DNA of 64,000 bases from a virus, in the IMG/VR virus record IMGVR_UViG_3300023110_001422, positions 1-64,000 of that record. The stretch is one strand, 5' to 3'. Every line of letters begins with the position of its first letter. Positions within the stretch are counted from its first letter, which is position 1. The position numbers and the translations under genes are program-made. The notes under the pieces were generated by a model. That model ran no database searches. It was not told where the DNA came from and saw only the letters and a list, made by a program, of their open reading frames with translations. Of the stretch, positions 7,770 to 15,536 are shown piece after piece.

Positions 7770-8242
7770 CATCTTTAAAAGCAAACGAAATTTTAAAAAA
7801 CAAGTTTTGGATTATTGAAGATAATAACGATAATAAATTAGGTACATTGTCTAAAGATGCAGACAATAGATTCATGTACAGTTGCGATACAGGAAGTTAT
7901 CTGTACGATAATAAAACACAAGTTGAAAAGAAACTAGGCGGTATTGTTTGGAATAAAACTACAATTAGTGACAGTAACCCTGCATCAAAAGAAATCTATG
8001 GATTGCCAACTAGTACAGTACCATATAACGAAATGTATGATGTAAAACGTAAGTTTGGACTATTTACAAAAAGTAAAAAGTCTAAAAGTTTATATTGTGC
8101 AGGTTATTTTTGTATTCATTTTGAAAAGGGTTGGGTTAAGAGTTTTTGTCCTAAATTAGTAACACTTGAAAAATATGAATATAGCGGTCCATTTAAAACA
8201 GAAATGGAAATGCGTTCGGAGTTAAGTCGTGTCAACCGTTAA
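7766..8242 (+). CDS. Hypothetical phage protein, 158 aa
   Basis: The gene is coupled to RNase H by an ATGA overlap. The N-terminal half is beta-rich (NKFWIIEDNNDNKLGTL and similar), followed by a KKLGG segment, a Gly-Leu-Pro turn and a Lys/Tyr-rich C-terminal half containing three Cys (SLYCAGYFCIHFEKGW and SFCP). I recognise no family. The Cys spacing (C-x4-C, then one more) could bind metal but is not a standard zinc motif. Its location next to rnh suggests a replication-region gene; function unknown. Confidence 0.6.
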   Translation: MTSLKANEILKNKFWIIEDNNDNKLGTLSKDADNRFMYSCDTGSYLYDNKTQVEKKLGGIVWNKTTISDSNPASKEIYGLPTSTVPYNEMYDVKRKFGLFTKSKKSKSLYCAGYFCIHFEKGWVKSFCPKLVTLEKYEYSGPFKTEMEMRSELSRVNR

Positions 8243-8474
8243 ACCATTAAACACTATACCTTTACAACAGTTTATAGATCGTGTTAAGGGTGCTGATACA
8301 AGTAAAGCACCTGAAGTTAAATTGCCTATAGCAGATGCTAAAGCATTGGCTTTGACACTAGGATCTATAATGTCTAGATTACATGGTGATCTAGAGAAAC
8401 TAGTCTACGAAAAGAACAATACAGAAGAAGTCATTAACGTTACCGTCGACGGCGGTAGCACAGACTGGAAATAA
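8229..8474 (+). CDS. Small hypothetical protein, 81 aa
   Basis: The start is GTG, supported by GGAGTTAAG directly upstream inside the end of the previous gene, which it overlaps by 14 bases. The protein has a helical middle (IADAKALALTLGSIMSRLHG) followed by an acidic strand and a C-terminal Gly-rich end. No domain is recognised. It is the last gene of the run that begins at folE and precedes a late-promoter-like octamer. Confidence 0.55.
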   Translation: MSTVKPLNTIPLQQFIDRVKGADTSKAPEVKLPIADAKALALTLGSIMSRLHGDLEKLVYEKNNTEEVINVTVDGGSTDWK

Positions 8475-8499
8475 ACTACGCATATTACTCTCTCTTTTG

Positions 8500-8507
8500 G
8501 ATAAATA
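8500..8507 (+). promoter_or_regulatory. T4-like late promoter octamer GATAAATA
   Basis: It matches the late consensus TATAAATA at seven of eight positions and lies 20 bases before the ATG of the next gene, in a short gap. T4-type late promoters need only this -10 element, the gp55 sigma factor and the sliding clamp. Single hits are weak in AT-rich DNA, but the position supports it. Confidence 0.5.
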
Positions 8508-8526
8508 CATTAGTGAGAGAAAAGAT

Positions 8527-8817
8527 ATGAGTAGACCAAAACCAACAGTTCTTTTAGAACACGTTAATAAAAAAACATACAGGACTGAGCAAGTGCTTCA
8601 GGCTGAAGCCATTTGGGCTGTGTTTTATCAGAACAAACCATTCAATTTAAAGTCAGCAAATATGCTAACTAACTATCCCGGACCAAAATATAAGAAAGTG
8701 TCTTTTTCGAATCCAGGACACGCACACAACCTAGCAAAGAAATTAAACGATATGTTTAATTGCAGTGATTTTGATGTAGTCAAACTCACCCAAGGCGAAA
8801 TAGTAAAAGAAGATTAA
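8527..8817 (+). CDS. Hypothetical phage protein, 96 aa
   Basis: I chose the ATG at 8527, with GAGAGAAAAG upstream, over an in-frame TTG 30 bases earlier that overlaps the promoter octamer. The protein starts MSRPKPTVLLEHVNKKTYRT, has an AIWAVFYQNKPFNLKS centre and a FSNPGHAHNLAKKLNDMF segment. It is basic and soluble. I recall similar small proteins in T4-like marine phages but know no function. The gene ends one base before the next. Confidence 0.6.
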   Translation: MSRPKPTVLLEHVNKKTYRTEQVLQAEAIWAVFYQNKPFNLKSANMLTNYPGPKYKKVSFSNPGHAHNLAKKLNDMFNCSDFDVVKLTQGEIVKED

Positions 8818-8818
8818 A

Positions 8819-9214
8819 ATGAACTGGAAAGAAACCTATACAAAGGTATTCTTAAAACAAGCCGGTATTAGTATTAACGAAAGTACTATGAAAGAGTATA
8901 TGCCGCTTTGGTGGCAAAATACTAGAGAAAAGACTTCGGGTGGATTACGTCTTACAGACGAAGGTATGATGTTTTTGATGGAAACATTAGAACTAGCAAC
9001 ATACGAAATTCCATTTCCGCCCGATTTTAGAATGACTACCCAAGTTGTAATATTCTTAGATAAATTTATTGACTGTCCTTACTATATTACAAACAAAAGT
9101 ATTACAGTTACAAGTGAAAAAAAGAGCATGGAATTGCACCTTTTTAGCGGAGATGTACGCAAGTACGGATTGGCAAAAGCACTCAAAAGAACAGAAGAAC
9201 ACGAAGATTCTTAA
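8819..9214 (+). CDS. Hypothetical phage protein, 131 aa
   Basis: This is a soluble, mixed alpha/beta protein with an aromatic segment (EYMPLWWQN), a GGLRLTDEGMMFL turn-helix, a Pro-rich EIPFPPDF loop and a LFSGDVRKYGLAKAL C-terminal part. No catalytic motif is recognised. It starts one base after the previous stop, so the two are probably co-translated from the upstream late-type octamer. The gene is followed by a 123-base gap containing a sigma70 promoter. Confidence 0.6.
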   Translation: MNWKETYTKVFLKQAGISINESTMKEYMPLWWQNTREKTSGGLRLTDEGMMFLMETLELATYEIPFPPDFRMTTQVVIFLDKFIDCPYYITNKSITVTSEKKSMELHLFSGDVRKYGLAKALKRTEEHEDS

Positions 9215-9253
9215 TAAAAACCAAAAATATTTCCAAAATAATTAAAAAAAGAC

Positions 9254-9281
9254 TTGACTTTTATCCTAGTGATGCTATACT
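9254..9281 (+). promoter_or_regulatory. Sigma70-type promoter for the AAA ATPase gene
   Basis: TTGACT (9254-9259) and TATACT (9276-9281) each differ from consensus by one base, with a 16-base spacer. The ATG follows 56 bases downstream with GAGGAG as ribosome binding site. The element sits in an A/T-rich gap with no other gene. Confidence 0.7.
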
Positions 9282-9337
9282 ATATACATAGTTAGAAATT
9301 AACTAAGGCACTGAAACAAAGATACGAGGAGTACAAA

Positions 9338-10426
9338 ATGGAAAACATTGCAATCCGTCAAGTTGGTCCTAATGCGGCTAAGAAAGCAATCGTTAGGGCA
9401 ATGAGTAAAAAGCGTCCCATATTTATTTGGGGTGCACCAGGTATTGGTAAATCCGATATCGTTGAACAAATTACAGACAGTTTTGAAAACTCTCTGCTAA
9501 TTGATATTCGTTTGTCATTATGGGAACCTACAGATATTAAAGGTATGCCATATTATTCGGCAAATGATAACACTATGAAATGGGCACCGCCTGTAGAACT
9601 TCCAGACGAAAAGATGGCTAAGAAATATAAGACCATCGTTTTGTTTATGGACGAAATGAATTCAGCCGCGCCGGCAGTACAGGCCGCGGCATATCAATTG
9701 GTACTTAACCGTAGGGTTGGTACTTACAAACTGCCAGACAATGTTCTTATTGTCGCCGCTGGTAACCGTGAAGCAGACAAAGGTGTCACTTACCGTATGC
9801 CGGCTCCATTGGCTAACCGTTTTGTACACTTGGAAATGAAAGTGGACTTTGATGATTGGTTTGCTTGGGCAGTTGATAACAAGATCCACAACGATGTTGT
9901 TGGTTTCTTAACTTTTAGTAAAAAGGACTTGTATGACTTTGATCCTAAATCTCCGTCACGTTCTTTTGCTACACCGCGTTCTTGGTCATTTGTATCCGAA
10001 TTACTTGAGGATGATGATGACGAGAATACCACTACCGATTTGGTTAGTGGTGCAGTCGGCGAAGGTTTGGCTGTTAAGTTTATGGCACACCGTAAGGTTG
10101 CCGCAAACTTGCCTAACCCAACTGATGTACTTGCTGGTAAGGCTAAAACACTTGATACTAAAGAAATCAGTGCCATGTATTCCTTAACAGTATCTTTGTG
10201 TTATGAACTTAAAGAAGCGTCTGACAAAGGCGATAAGAAGTTTGACGATAAAGTAAATAACTTCTTACGTTTTGCAATGGATAACTTCGATACTGAATTG
10301 GTTGTAATGGGTATTAAACTTGCCCTCACTCAATACCAATTGCCAATCGATCCAGACGAAGTTGAATGCTTTGACGAGTTTCATGACAAGTTTGGCAAGT
10401 ATATTAAGGCCGCACAGGCTTCATAA
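9338..10426 (+). CDS. MoxR-type AAA+ ATPase
   Basis: The Walker A motif is GAPGIGKS (residues 32-39) and Walker B is TIVLFMDEMNSA (D105, E106). VLIVAAGNREAD is sensor 1 and MPAPLANRFVH carries the arginine-finger region. At 362 residues it has the MoxR/RavA plan, in which an ATPase works with a VWA-domain partner to remodel or activate a target or insert metal. The partner is present as the next gene. A strong terminator separates the two and each has its own promoter, so their ratio may be set separately. Composition is richer in G+C than the flanking genes, especially around 9660-9800. The target is unknown. Confidence 0.88.
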   Translation: MENIAIRQVGPNAAKKAIVRAMSKKRPIFIWGAPGIGKSDIVEQITDSFENSLLIDIRLSLWEPTDIKGMPYYSANDNTMKWAPPVELPDEKMAKKYKTIVLFMDEMNSAAPAVQAAAYQLVLNRRVGTYKLPDNVLIVAAGNREADKGVTYRMPAPLANRFVHLEMKVDFDDWFAWAVDNKIHNDVVGFLTFSKKDLYDFDPKSPSRSFATPRSWSFVSELLEDDDDENTTTDLVSGAVGEGLAVKFMAHRKVAANLPNPTDVLAGKAKTLDTKEISAMYSLTVSLCYELKEASDKGDKKFDDKVNNFLRFAMDNFDTELVVMGIKLALTQYQLPIDPDEVECFDEFHDKFGKYIKAAQAS

Positions 10427-10435
10427 TTGGAGCAT

Positions 10436-10470
10436 TTGGGGGAGAGTTTTTGGATTCTCCCCCAATTCTT
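10436..10470 (+). terminator. Rho-independent terminator after the AAA ATPase
   Basis: There is a perfect 10-bp stem: TTGGGGGAGA (10436-10445) pairs with TCTCCCCCAA (10456-10465) across a 10-base loop. It is followed by TTCTTTGG, a short U-rich run. It is the strongest hairpin I noticed in the window and it lies immediately before a new promoter. Confidence 0.85.
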
Positions 10471-10473
10471 TGG

Positions 10474-10502
10474 TTGACATTTACCGTTAAATATACTATA
10501 AT
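10474..10502 (+). promoter_or_regulatory. Consensus sigma70-type promoter for the VWA gene
   Basis: TTGACA (10474-10479), a 17-base spacer and TATAAT (10497-10502) form a perfect consensus. An overlapping TATACT five bases upstream is a poorer alternative because of its 12-base spacing. AAGGAG precedes the ATG at 10553. Confidence 0.8.
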
Positions 10503-10552
10503 AATTACTATAATAGTAATTTGATAGTAAAATAATAAGGCACAAGGAGAAC

Positions 10553-11830
10553 ATGGCAATGAGTGTAGCAACAACAGAAACTGTAGAAACACCAGAAATT
10601 GAAATTACTGACGAACTTCGTGCAGAAGTTCAAGACAGAATTATTGTAGCAAGAGTAGGTTTGCTACTTCGCCATCCGTTTTTTGGTAATATGGCTACAC
10701 GTCTTGTATTACAAGAAGCAAATGAATGGTGTCCAACTGCCGCAACAGACGGTCGTAACTTATATTATAATGTTGCGTTCTTTTCTCAAATGTCAAATAA
10801 AGAAATTGAATTCGTTATTGCACACGAAATTTTGCATTGTGTATTTGACCATATGACACGTAGAGAAGACCGTGATCCGCAAATACATAACATTGCCGCA
10901 GACTATATTGTAAACAATACTCTTGTTAGAGATCGTATTGGCGAAAAGCCTAAAGACATTCCAATTTTCCAAGACTTTAAATATGAAGGTTGGACTTCAG
11001 AAGCAGTATATGATGATATCTTTGAAAAGTATGATCAAGAACAACTTGAGCAACTAGGTAAACTTCTTGACGAACACGTTGATTGGGATAAAGATAATCA
11101 AGGTAGTGGTCAATCTAAAAGTAAAGATGGCAAAGACGGTAAAGGCAAGGCGCCGTCTTACAGTAAAGAAGAATTACGTAAAATCCGTGACGAAATTAAA
11201 GAGAATATGATTAGTGCGGCACAGGCGGCTGGTGCTGGTAATATTCCTAAAGAAGTAGAACGTATTATTAAAGAACTTACAGAACCTAAAATGAACTGGC
11301 GTGAATTGTTACGTCAGCAAATTCAATCTACTATTAAAAATGATTTTACATTCCAACGTCCTTCACGTAAGGCCTGGCACACTAATGCAATTTTACCAGG
11401 TATGAACTTCGACGAAACAATTGATATTTGTGTTGCAGTAGATATGTCAGGGTCAATTGGTAATGATCAGGCAAAAGATTTCCTAAGTGAAATACAAGGT
11501 ATTATGGCAGAGTATCAAGACTACAATATTAAAGTATGGTGTTTTGATACTGATGTATATAACGAACAAGACTTCCGTGCTGACAGTGGTGAAAGTTTAG
11601 ACGACTACCAAGTTGTTGGCGGTGGCGGTACAGACTTCATGGCTAACTGGAAATACATGAAAGAACACGATATTCAACCGAAGCGTTTCATTATGTTTAC
11701 AGATGGTTATCCATGGGATTCATGGGGTGATGAAGATTACTGTGATACAGTATTTGTTATTCATTCACATCATGACAAAAACTTGCAGGCACCATTCGGG
11801 TTAACTGCTCACTATGAAAAGGCGGCATGA
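10553..11830 (+). CDS. Metallopeptidase-like plus VWA-domain protein, partner of the MoxR ATPase
   Basis: It has two domains, as in the DUF2201-type family. The N-terminal part has a zinc-peptidase-like HExxH (H91-E-I-L-H95, in VIAHEILHCVFDH). A Gly/Lys/Ser-rich linker follows at about 183-203. The C-terminal VWA-like domain has the MIDAS motif D297-M-S-G-S301 and a later TDGYPWD segment. With the preceding AAA ATPase it forms a MoxR/VWA pair, which usually acts as a chaperone for metal-enzyme maturation or complex assembly. Whether the peptidase is active is not shown. The start is ATG with a good AAGGAG site. An ATGA overlap links it to the next gene. Confidence 0.85.
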   Translation: MAMSVATTETVETPEIEITDELRAEVQDRIIVARVGLLLRHPFFGNMATRLVLQEANEWCPTAATDGRNLYYNVAFFSQMSNKEIEFVIAHEILHCVFDHMTRREDRDPQIHNIAADYIVNNTLVRDRIGEKPKDIPIFQDFKYEGWTSEAVYDDIFEKYDQEQLEQLGKLLDEHVDWDKDNQGSGQSKSKDGKDGKGKAPSYSKEELRKIRDEIKENMISAAQAAGAGNIPKEVERIIKELTEPKMNWRELLRQQIQSTIKNDFTFQRPSRKAWHTNAILPGMNFDETIDICVAVDMSGSIGNDQAKDFLSEIQGIMAEYQDYNIKVWCFDTDVYNEQDFRADSGESLDDYQVVGGGGTDFMANWKYMKEHDIQPKRFIMFTDGYPWDSWGDEDYCDTVFVIHSHHDKNLQAPFGLTAHYEKAA

Positions 11831-12102
11831 CAGTTTTGAAAAACGGACAACCGAATGCCTTAGACTTCTTTGGCATTAGAGAGTTAAGAACTTTTCCAAA
11901 ACATTTTGACTTTGTTACAGTTGAAATGCGTTATAACCTTGAAGACTCTATAAGAAAATGGATAAAGCATAATCTTAAAGGTCGTTTTTATATTGGCAGA
12001 TCGTTGAATGACGACTTTAATCCAATACTCAAAATTGGTTTTGAAAGCCACAAAGAACTATCTTATTTCATGTTGGCTTGTCCACATTTGAAGTATGCAT
12101 AA
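11827..12102 (+). CDS. Hypothetical protein, 91 aa
   Basis: It is coupled by ATGA overlap to the VWA gene and so is likely part of the same transcript. It is a basic, mixed alpha/beta protein with a central segment LKGRFYIGRSLN followed by a strand KIGFESHKELSYFMLAC. I know no family. It may be an accessory factor of the ATPase/VWA pair, on position alone. Confidence 0.55.
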   Translation: MTVLKNGQPNALDFFGIRELRTFPKHFDFVTVEMRYNLEDSIRKWIKHNLKGRFYIGRSLNDDFNPILKIGFESHKELSYFMLACPHLKYA

Positions 12103-12111
12103 GTACATAGC

Positions 12112-12119
12112 AGTAAATA
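12112..12119 (+). promoter_or_regulatory. Possible late promoter octamer AGTAAATA
   Basis: It matches TATAAATA at six of eight positions, in the 69-base gap before a run of small genes that looks late. The distance to the ATG is 52 bases and AAGGAGA precedes that ATG. It is weaker than the other octamers in the window. Confidence 0.3.
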
Positions 12120-12171
12120 ATTAAGTGCTATGTTAATTAGTACAAATGATATCATTTAAAAGGAGACATTA

Positions 12172-12489
12172 ATGTCAGAAGAAAACAAAACACCACAAGC
12201 GGCAACTCCGCCACAAGGTCAAGTTAGTGCAGAACTAACTGTACAAGACTTGAGTGTTTTAAAAACTATCATTGAGGTTGCACAATCTCGTGGTGCTTTT
12301 AAAGCAAACGAACTAGAAGCAGTAGGCAAAACTTTCAACAAGTTAGAAACATTTTTAACTACTGTATCAAACCAACAAGTTGGTGAACAAGCAAAAGCAC
12401 CAGCAACGCCAGCGGCGGCTCCAAAGACTGAAGTAAAAGATACTCCAGTATCATCAGAAGACGCGGCGGCGGCACTAGGAGCATCATAA
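12172..12489 (+). CDS. Ala/Pro/Gln-rich phage protein with a helical core
   Basis: The protein has 105 residues. The N-terminal 20 are low-complexity. Residues 22-70 form a helical domain (ELTVQDLSVLKTIIEVAQSR and following). The C-terminal 35 are Ala/Pro/Thr-rich and probably disordered. I recall this plan from conserved T4-like cyanophage proteins of unknown role, unverified. A strong AAGGAGA site precedes the ATG. Its stop overlaps the next ATG (TAATG). Confidence 0.65.
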   Translation: MSEENKTPQAATPPQGQVSAELTVQDLSVLKTIIEVAQSRGAFKANELEAVGKTFNKLETFLTTVSNQQVGEQAKAPATPAAAPKTEVKDTPVSSEDAAAALGAS

Positions 12490-13097
12490 TGGCTATTAAG
12501 CACGTAGGTAGATTTAAATCAAATGGTCGTAAATGCGTAGTAGTATTTCGTACACTACCTAACGATCCAGAACACGCACTTGTAGTTCAAACTGAGAACT
12601 TAGGTGATAACGAACACGACACTCTAATGAGATTAGTTGAATCTAACACTGGTCAAGTATCTGAAGAATTAGCAGATGCTATGCAACGTACACCGTTACA
12701 AGACGGTAGTATTATGTTAGCAAATTTCCATACTAATGGTAAACTAACTAAGGTTGCAACTAAAGATATTGAGATGACACCAGATACGCAGACTGTTATT
12801 AATCTTGCCGAACTAAACTCAATCATTGCTGAACAAAAAGGCGTGAGTATTAACGATCTAGCAGTAAACGGTTCATCAGTACAAGAAGTAGGTACAGCAA
12901 ATGAAATGCCTGCTAGTACTGTAGAAGCACAGGCGCAAACAGCACAGGTAGAAGAACAACCTTTATCAGATGAAGATCTTGCTAAAAATATGAGAGCAGA
13001 TGCTGATAGAATGTTTAAGGAAGCAGAGCGTCTTAGAAAAGAGGCTGAAGAATTAAGTCCGTCTAAGAAAAAGGCTTCTTCCAATGCCAAAGCGTAA
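12489..13097 (+). CDS. Conserved-type phage protein, 202 aa
   Basis: The N-terminal domain (residues 1-100) starts AIKHVGRFKSNGRKCVVVFR and is beta-rich. The second half is acidic and Ala/Glu-rich, ending in a long charged helix (RADADRMFKEAERLRKEAEE) with coiled-coil character and a Lys/Ser tail. No enzyme motif is seen. The three-gene run it belongs to is overlapped at both ends and is typical of late, possibly morphogenetic, genes in marine T4-like phages. Function is unknown. Confidence 0.65.
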   Translation: MAIKHVGRFKSNGRKCVVVFRTLPNDPEHALVVQTENLGDNEHDTLMRLVESNTGQVSEELADAMQRTPLQDGSIMLANFHTNGKLTKVATKDIEMTPDTQTVINLAELNSIIAEQKGVSINDLAVNGSSVQEVGTANEMPASTVEAQAQTAQVEEQPLSDEDLAKNMRADADRMFKEAERLRKEAEELSPSKKKASSNAKA

Positions 13098-13401
13098 AGG
13101 ACTTTCTCAGGACGTTATAGATAAATGGCCCGAAGTATTCAAGGATGTGGAGGTTAAAGCAATCCCCCTTGAATACTTGGAAAGTGTACAAGTTACGTTT
13201 AACAATGGCAAAGTATGGGAAATCACTATAAATCGCAACGCTTCTAACACTATGCTTAACAAAGACGTAGAAAAATCGCTAAATGATATGTTTAAAACCT
13301 ATGATTCTAGCATTAAAAACGTTGATTTCAAAGTAGACACAGATAGAGTTAAAGAGGACGTTCAAAAACGCACAAAACAGTTTTTAAAGAAGAAGAAGTA
13401 A
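13084..13401 (+). CDS. Conserved-type phage protein, 105 aa
   Basis: It starts MPKRKGLSQDVIDKWPEVFK inside the end of the previous gene (14-base overlap). It contains a strand pair with VTFNNGKVWEITI and ends in a basic tail (KRTKQFLKKKK). The arrangement resembles small conserved proteins of T4-like marine phages known to me only as hypothetical. The basic C-terminus may bind nucleic acid. Confidence 0.62.
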   Translation: MPKRKGLSQDVIDKWPEVFKDVEVKAIPLEYLESVQVTFNNGKVWEITINRNASNTMLNKDVEKSLNDMFKTYDSSIKNVDFKVDTDRVKEDVQKRTKQFLKKKK

Positions 13402-13414
13402 TTTTTCTATTTGG

Positions 13415-13422
13415 CATAAATA
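13415..13422 (+). promoter_or_regulatory. T4-like late promoter octamer CATAAATA
   Basis: Seven of eight positions match TATAAATA. It lies in a 54-base gap, 33 bases before the ATG of a fibre-like structural gene whose ribosome binding site is TAGGAG. Position upstream of a virion-type gene makes this one of the better-supported late sites. Confidence 0.6.
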
Positions 13423-13455
13423 CTATATAATAGAAGAACACTAGGAGTGCTTTAG

Positions 13456-14823
13456 ATGGCTTTAAGATTACGCAGAGGAACTGATCAACAACGTCAGTTA
13501 ATAACACCTTTAGAAGGTGAACTGATATACACTACAGATACCAAACGACTATATATCGGTGATGGTACAACTGCTGGTGGTATTGCTGTAGATACAGCAG
13601 GACAGTTTTTAGGCTCAAACTTAGACTTATCAGGTTACGATATTGACGGACAAGGTAACATCAATATCGACGGTAATATTACTGCAACAGGAAATATGAC
13701 TGTTGACGGTAACTTCACTCTTGGCGGTAACATCACAGTTGGTGATTCAAATACAGATACAGTTAACTTTGCGGCTAAAATCGAATCAAGCCTAATTCCA
13801 GATGTTGATGGTGCAAGAAATGTTGGTTCTACAACTAACAGATTTGGTAGTGTTTATTCTAACTTTATTAGTGTTACAGACAGCATTGAAGCAGGTTATA
13901 TTAATGCCAATGTTGTTGGCAATGACAGTACAGTAATTGTTAACGTAGCAACAGGTGCTATTACAGCAACAGGACAACTAACTGGTGATGTTCTTGCAAC
14001 AGATAATTCATTGTTCTTTAATGCTACATCAAAAGCAGTAACAGCAGGCGCAGGTGTATTTACAGGTGCTGTTAGTGCTCCAAGTTTTACAGGTTCTTTA
14101 ACAGGTGATGTTAACGGTTCTATTTTCGGTGATGACTCTACTGCACTAGTAGATGCTGTAAGAAATACAGTAACCTTAAACAACGGTGTTGTTAGATTTG
14201 ATGGTAATCAAATTGAACTTAGCGGTGTTGACTATATGGCACTTGGTAAAGAAACAGACGTTGCTGGACCTACATTTAGAATTACAAACGTTGACGCTTC
14301 ACCACCGTTAGACTTAGTTACACTTGCAGGTACTAACATTGGTAATATTTCTAAAGTAAACTTTTCAAGTAAGCACGGTGATATTCAAAACCCTGTTAGA
14401 GCAACAGCAGGTGACTTCATTGGTGCATTAAGTTCACGAGCATGGGATCCAGATGTAGGTGACTATGTTCCATCAAGTATTATTGGTTGGACCGTTGACG
14501 AAAATACAACTCCAGCACAAGATATTGCTAATGGTAAAATCTTATTCATTAACAACGCAGGTTCAGGTTCTGCTCCGTCACTTAATGTTATGTCATATGA
14601 CTCACGTGGCTATCTAGCAGTTAACAGAACAGTTGGTTATGTTGCAAGTGCTACATTAGATGTTAACGGTTTTGCTAAACTAACTCCACAAACAGCAGAG
14701 CCAACAGCAAGTGAAGGTATTATTGCAATCGCAGACGGTACTAGTTGGGATCCTGCATCAAAAGCAGGTGCAGTAAGTTATCCAGTGTACTACGATGGTA
14801 ATGCTTGGAACGCTTTCTATTAA
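13456..14823 (+). CDS. Tail-fibre-like structural protein
   Basis: The N-terminal 45 residues (LRLRRGTDQQRQLITPLEGE, then LIYTTDTKRLYIGDG) are the short module found at the start of many phage fibre and receptor-binding proteins. Residues 50-240 are repetitive beta material with many Asn-Ile-Thr, Gly-Asn-Ile and Gly-Asp repeats, as expected for a trimeric fibre shaft. The C-terminal 200 residues are a less repetitive globular part ending YPVYYDGNAWNAFY. It is followed directly by the ANL-type enzyme gene. Confidence 0.82.
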   Translation: MALRLRRGTDQQRQLITPLEGELIYTTDTKRLYIGDGTTAGGIAVDTAGQFLGSNLDLSGYDIDGQGNINIDGNITATGNMTVDGNFTLGGNITVGDSNTDTVNFAAKIESSLIPDVDGARNVGSTTNRFGSVYSNFISVTDSIEAGYINANVVGNDSTVIVNVATGAITATGQLTGDVLATDNSLFFNATSKAVTAGAGVFTGAVSAPSFTGSLTGDVNGSIFGDDSTALVDAVRNTVTLNNGVVRFDGNQIELSGVDYMALGKETDVAGPTFRITNVDASPPLDLVTLAGTNIGNISKVNFSSKHGDIQNPVRATAGDFIGALSSRAWDPDVGDYVPSSIIGWTVDENTTPAQDIANGKILFINNAGSGSAPSLNVMSYDSRGYLAVNRTVGYVASATLDVNGFAKLTPQTAEPTASEGIIAIADGTSWDPASKAGAVSYPVYYDGNAWNAFY

Positions 14824-14867
14824 TTCAGCATTAATAACTCCTAAGTAAATTTCAACTAAGTAAGAGT

Positions 14868-15536
14868 ATGAGCACACTTACACTCTATACATCAGGCTCT
14901 ACAGAGCAACCAAAAGAAGTTGTCCATTCTTGGGAATACATAAAAGAATGTGCAACCAAAAGTATAAAAGAAATTGGTTTAACCAAACACGATAGAGTAT
15001 TAGATGTGTTTCCAGCAAACACTATTGCCCACTACACAATCACCGCCGTTCCTGCGTTTTTAAGCGGCGCACAGCACGTTTCTAGTAACTTTAATGCCTA
15101 TACCTACCCTGAACTGTTTAACCGCGTTAAACCGACGTATATTAGTTTAATACCACGCCATTTAGAACTGTTACAAAAGACCAAAGGCTTTAAAGAGTTG
15201 GATATGAGTTGTGTCCGTTATATGGTTACTGGTAGTTCCAAAATAGAACAAAGTTTTATAGATGCATTTAAAGAACGTGGTGTCCAAACTGTAGCAAATT
15301 GGTATGGTATGACAGAATTTCCGCCACCTGTAATGATTGGGTATAATAGTACATCATTTGATCTAAACACAATAAAAGACGATCATGTAATGTTTATGCC
15401 TGTAACTCCTGATGGCAAATTATGTCAATGCCATATTAACGGTAGAGCAACAGGAGATGTATTTAATATTGAAACAATGGAATTTCACTCACGCATAGAA
15501 GAGCCTAATGGAAGAACTTGGAAGAACAATTTTTAA
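14868..15536 (+). CDS. Minimal AMP-binding (ANL superfamily) adenylating-enzyme homologue
   Basis: ANL enzymes activate carboxylic acids as acyl-AMP for CoA or carrier transfer. Core motif A3 is at the very N-terminus (YTSGSTEQPKEVVHS, residues 7-21), A5 is WYGMTE (145-150), and A7 is GRATGDVFN (192-200). The protein stops near the A8 hinge (EFHSRIEEPNGRTWKNNF). It therefore lacks the roughly 150 residues that usually precede A3 and the entire C-terminal domain with the catalytic Lys. MenE/acyl-CoA ligases have 450-550 residues; this has 222, with no frameshift visible. It overlaps the next gene, a possible acyltransferase, by 29 bases. Whether it adenylates alone is uncertain. Confidence 0.8.
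   Translation: MSTLTLYTSGSTEQPKEVVHSWEYIKECATKSIKEIGLTKHDRVLDVFPANTIAHYTITAVPAFLSGAQHVSSNFNAYTYPELFNRVKPTYISLIPRHLELLQKTKGFKELDMSCVRYMVTGSSKIEQSFIDAFKERGVQTVANWYGMTEFPPPVMIGYNSTSFDLNTIKDDHVMFMPVTPDGKLCQCHINGRATGDVFNIETMEFHSRIEEPNGRTWKNNF

Noticed and set aside
9790-10176. Minus-strand frame inside the AAA ATPase gene
   Set aside because: Ser-rich antisense shadow caused by the higher G+C of this gene; the ATPase motifs on the plus strand are unambiguous.
12653-13090. Minus-strand frame opposite the 202-residue late protein
   Set aside because: Ser/Ala/Cys-rich shadow with no start signal; the plus-strand genes are coupled by overlaps.
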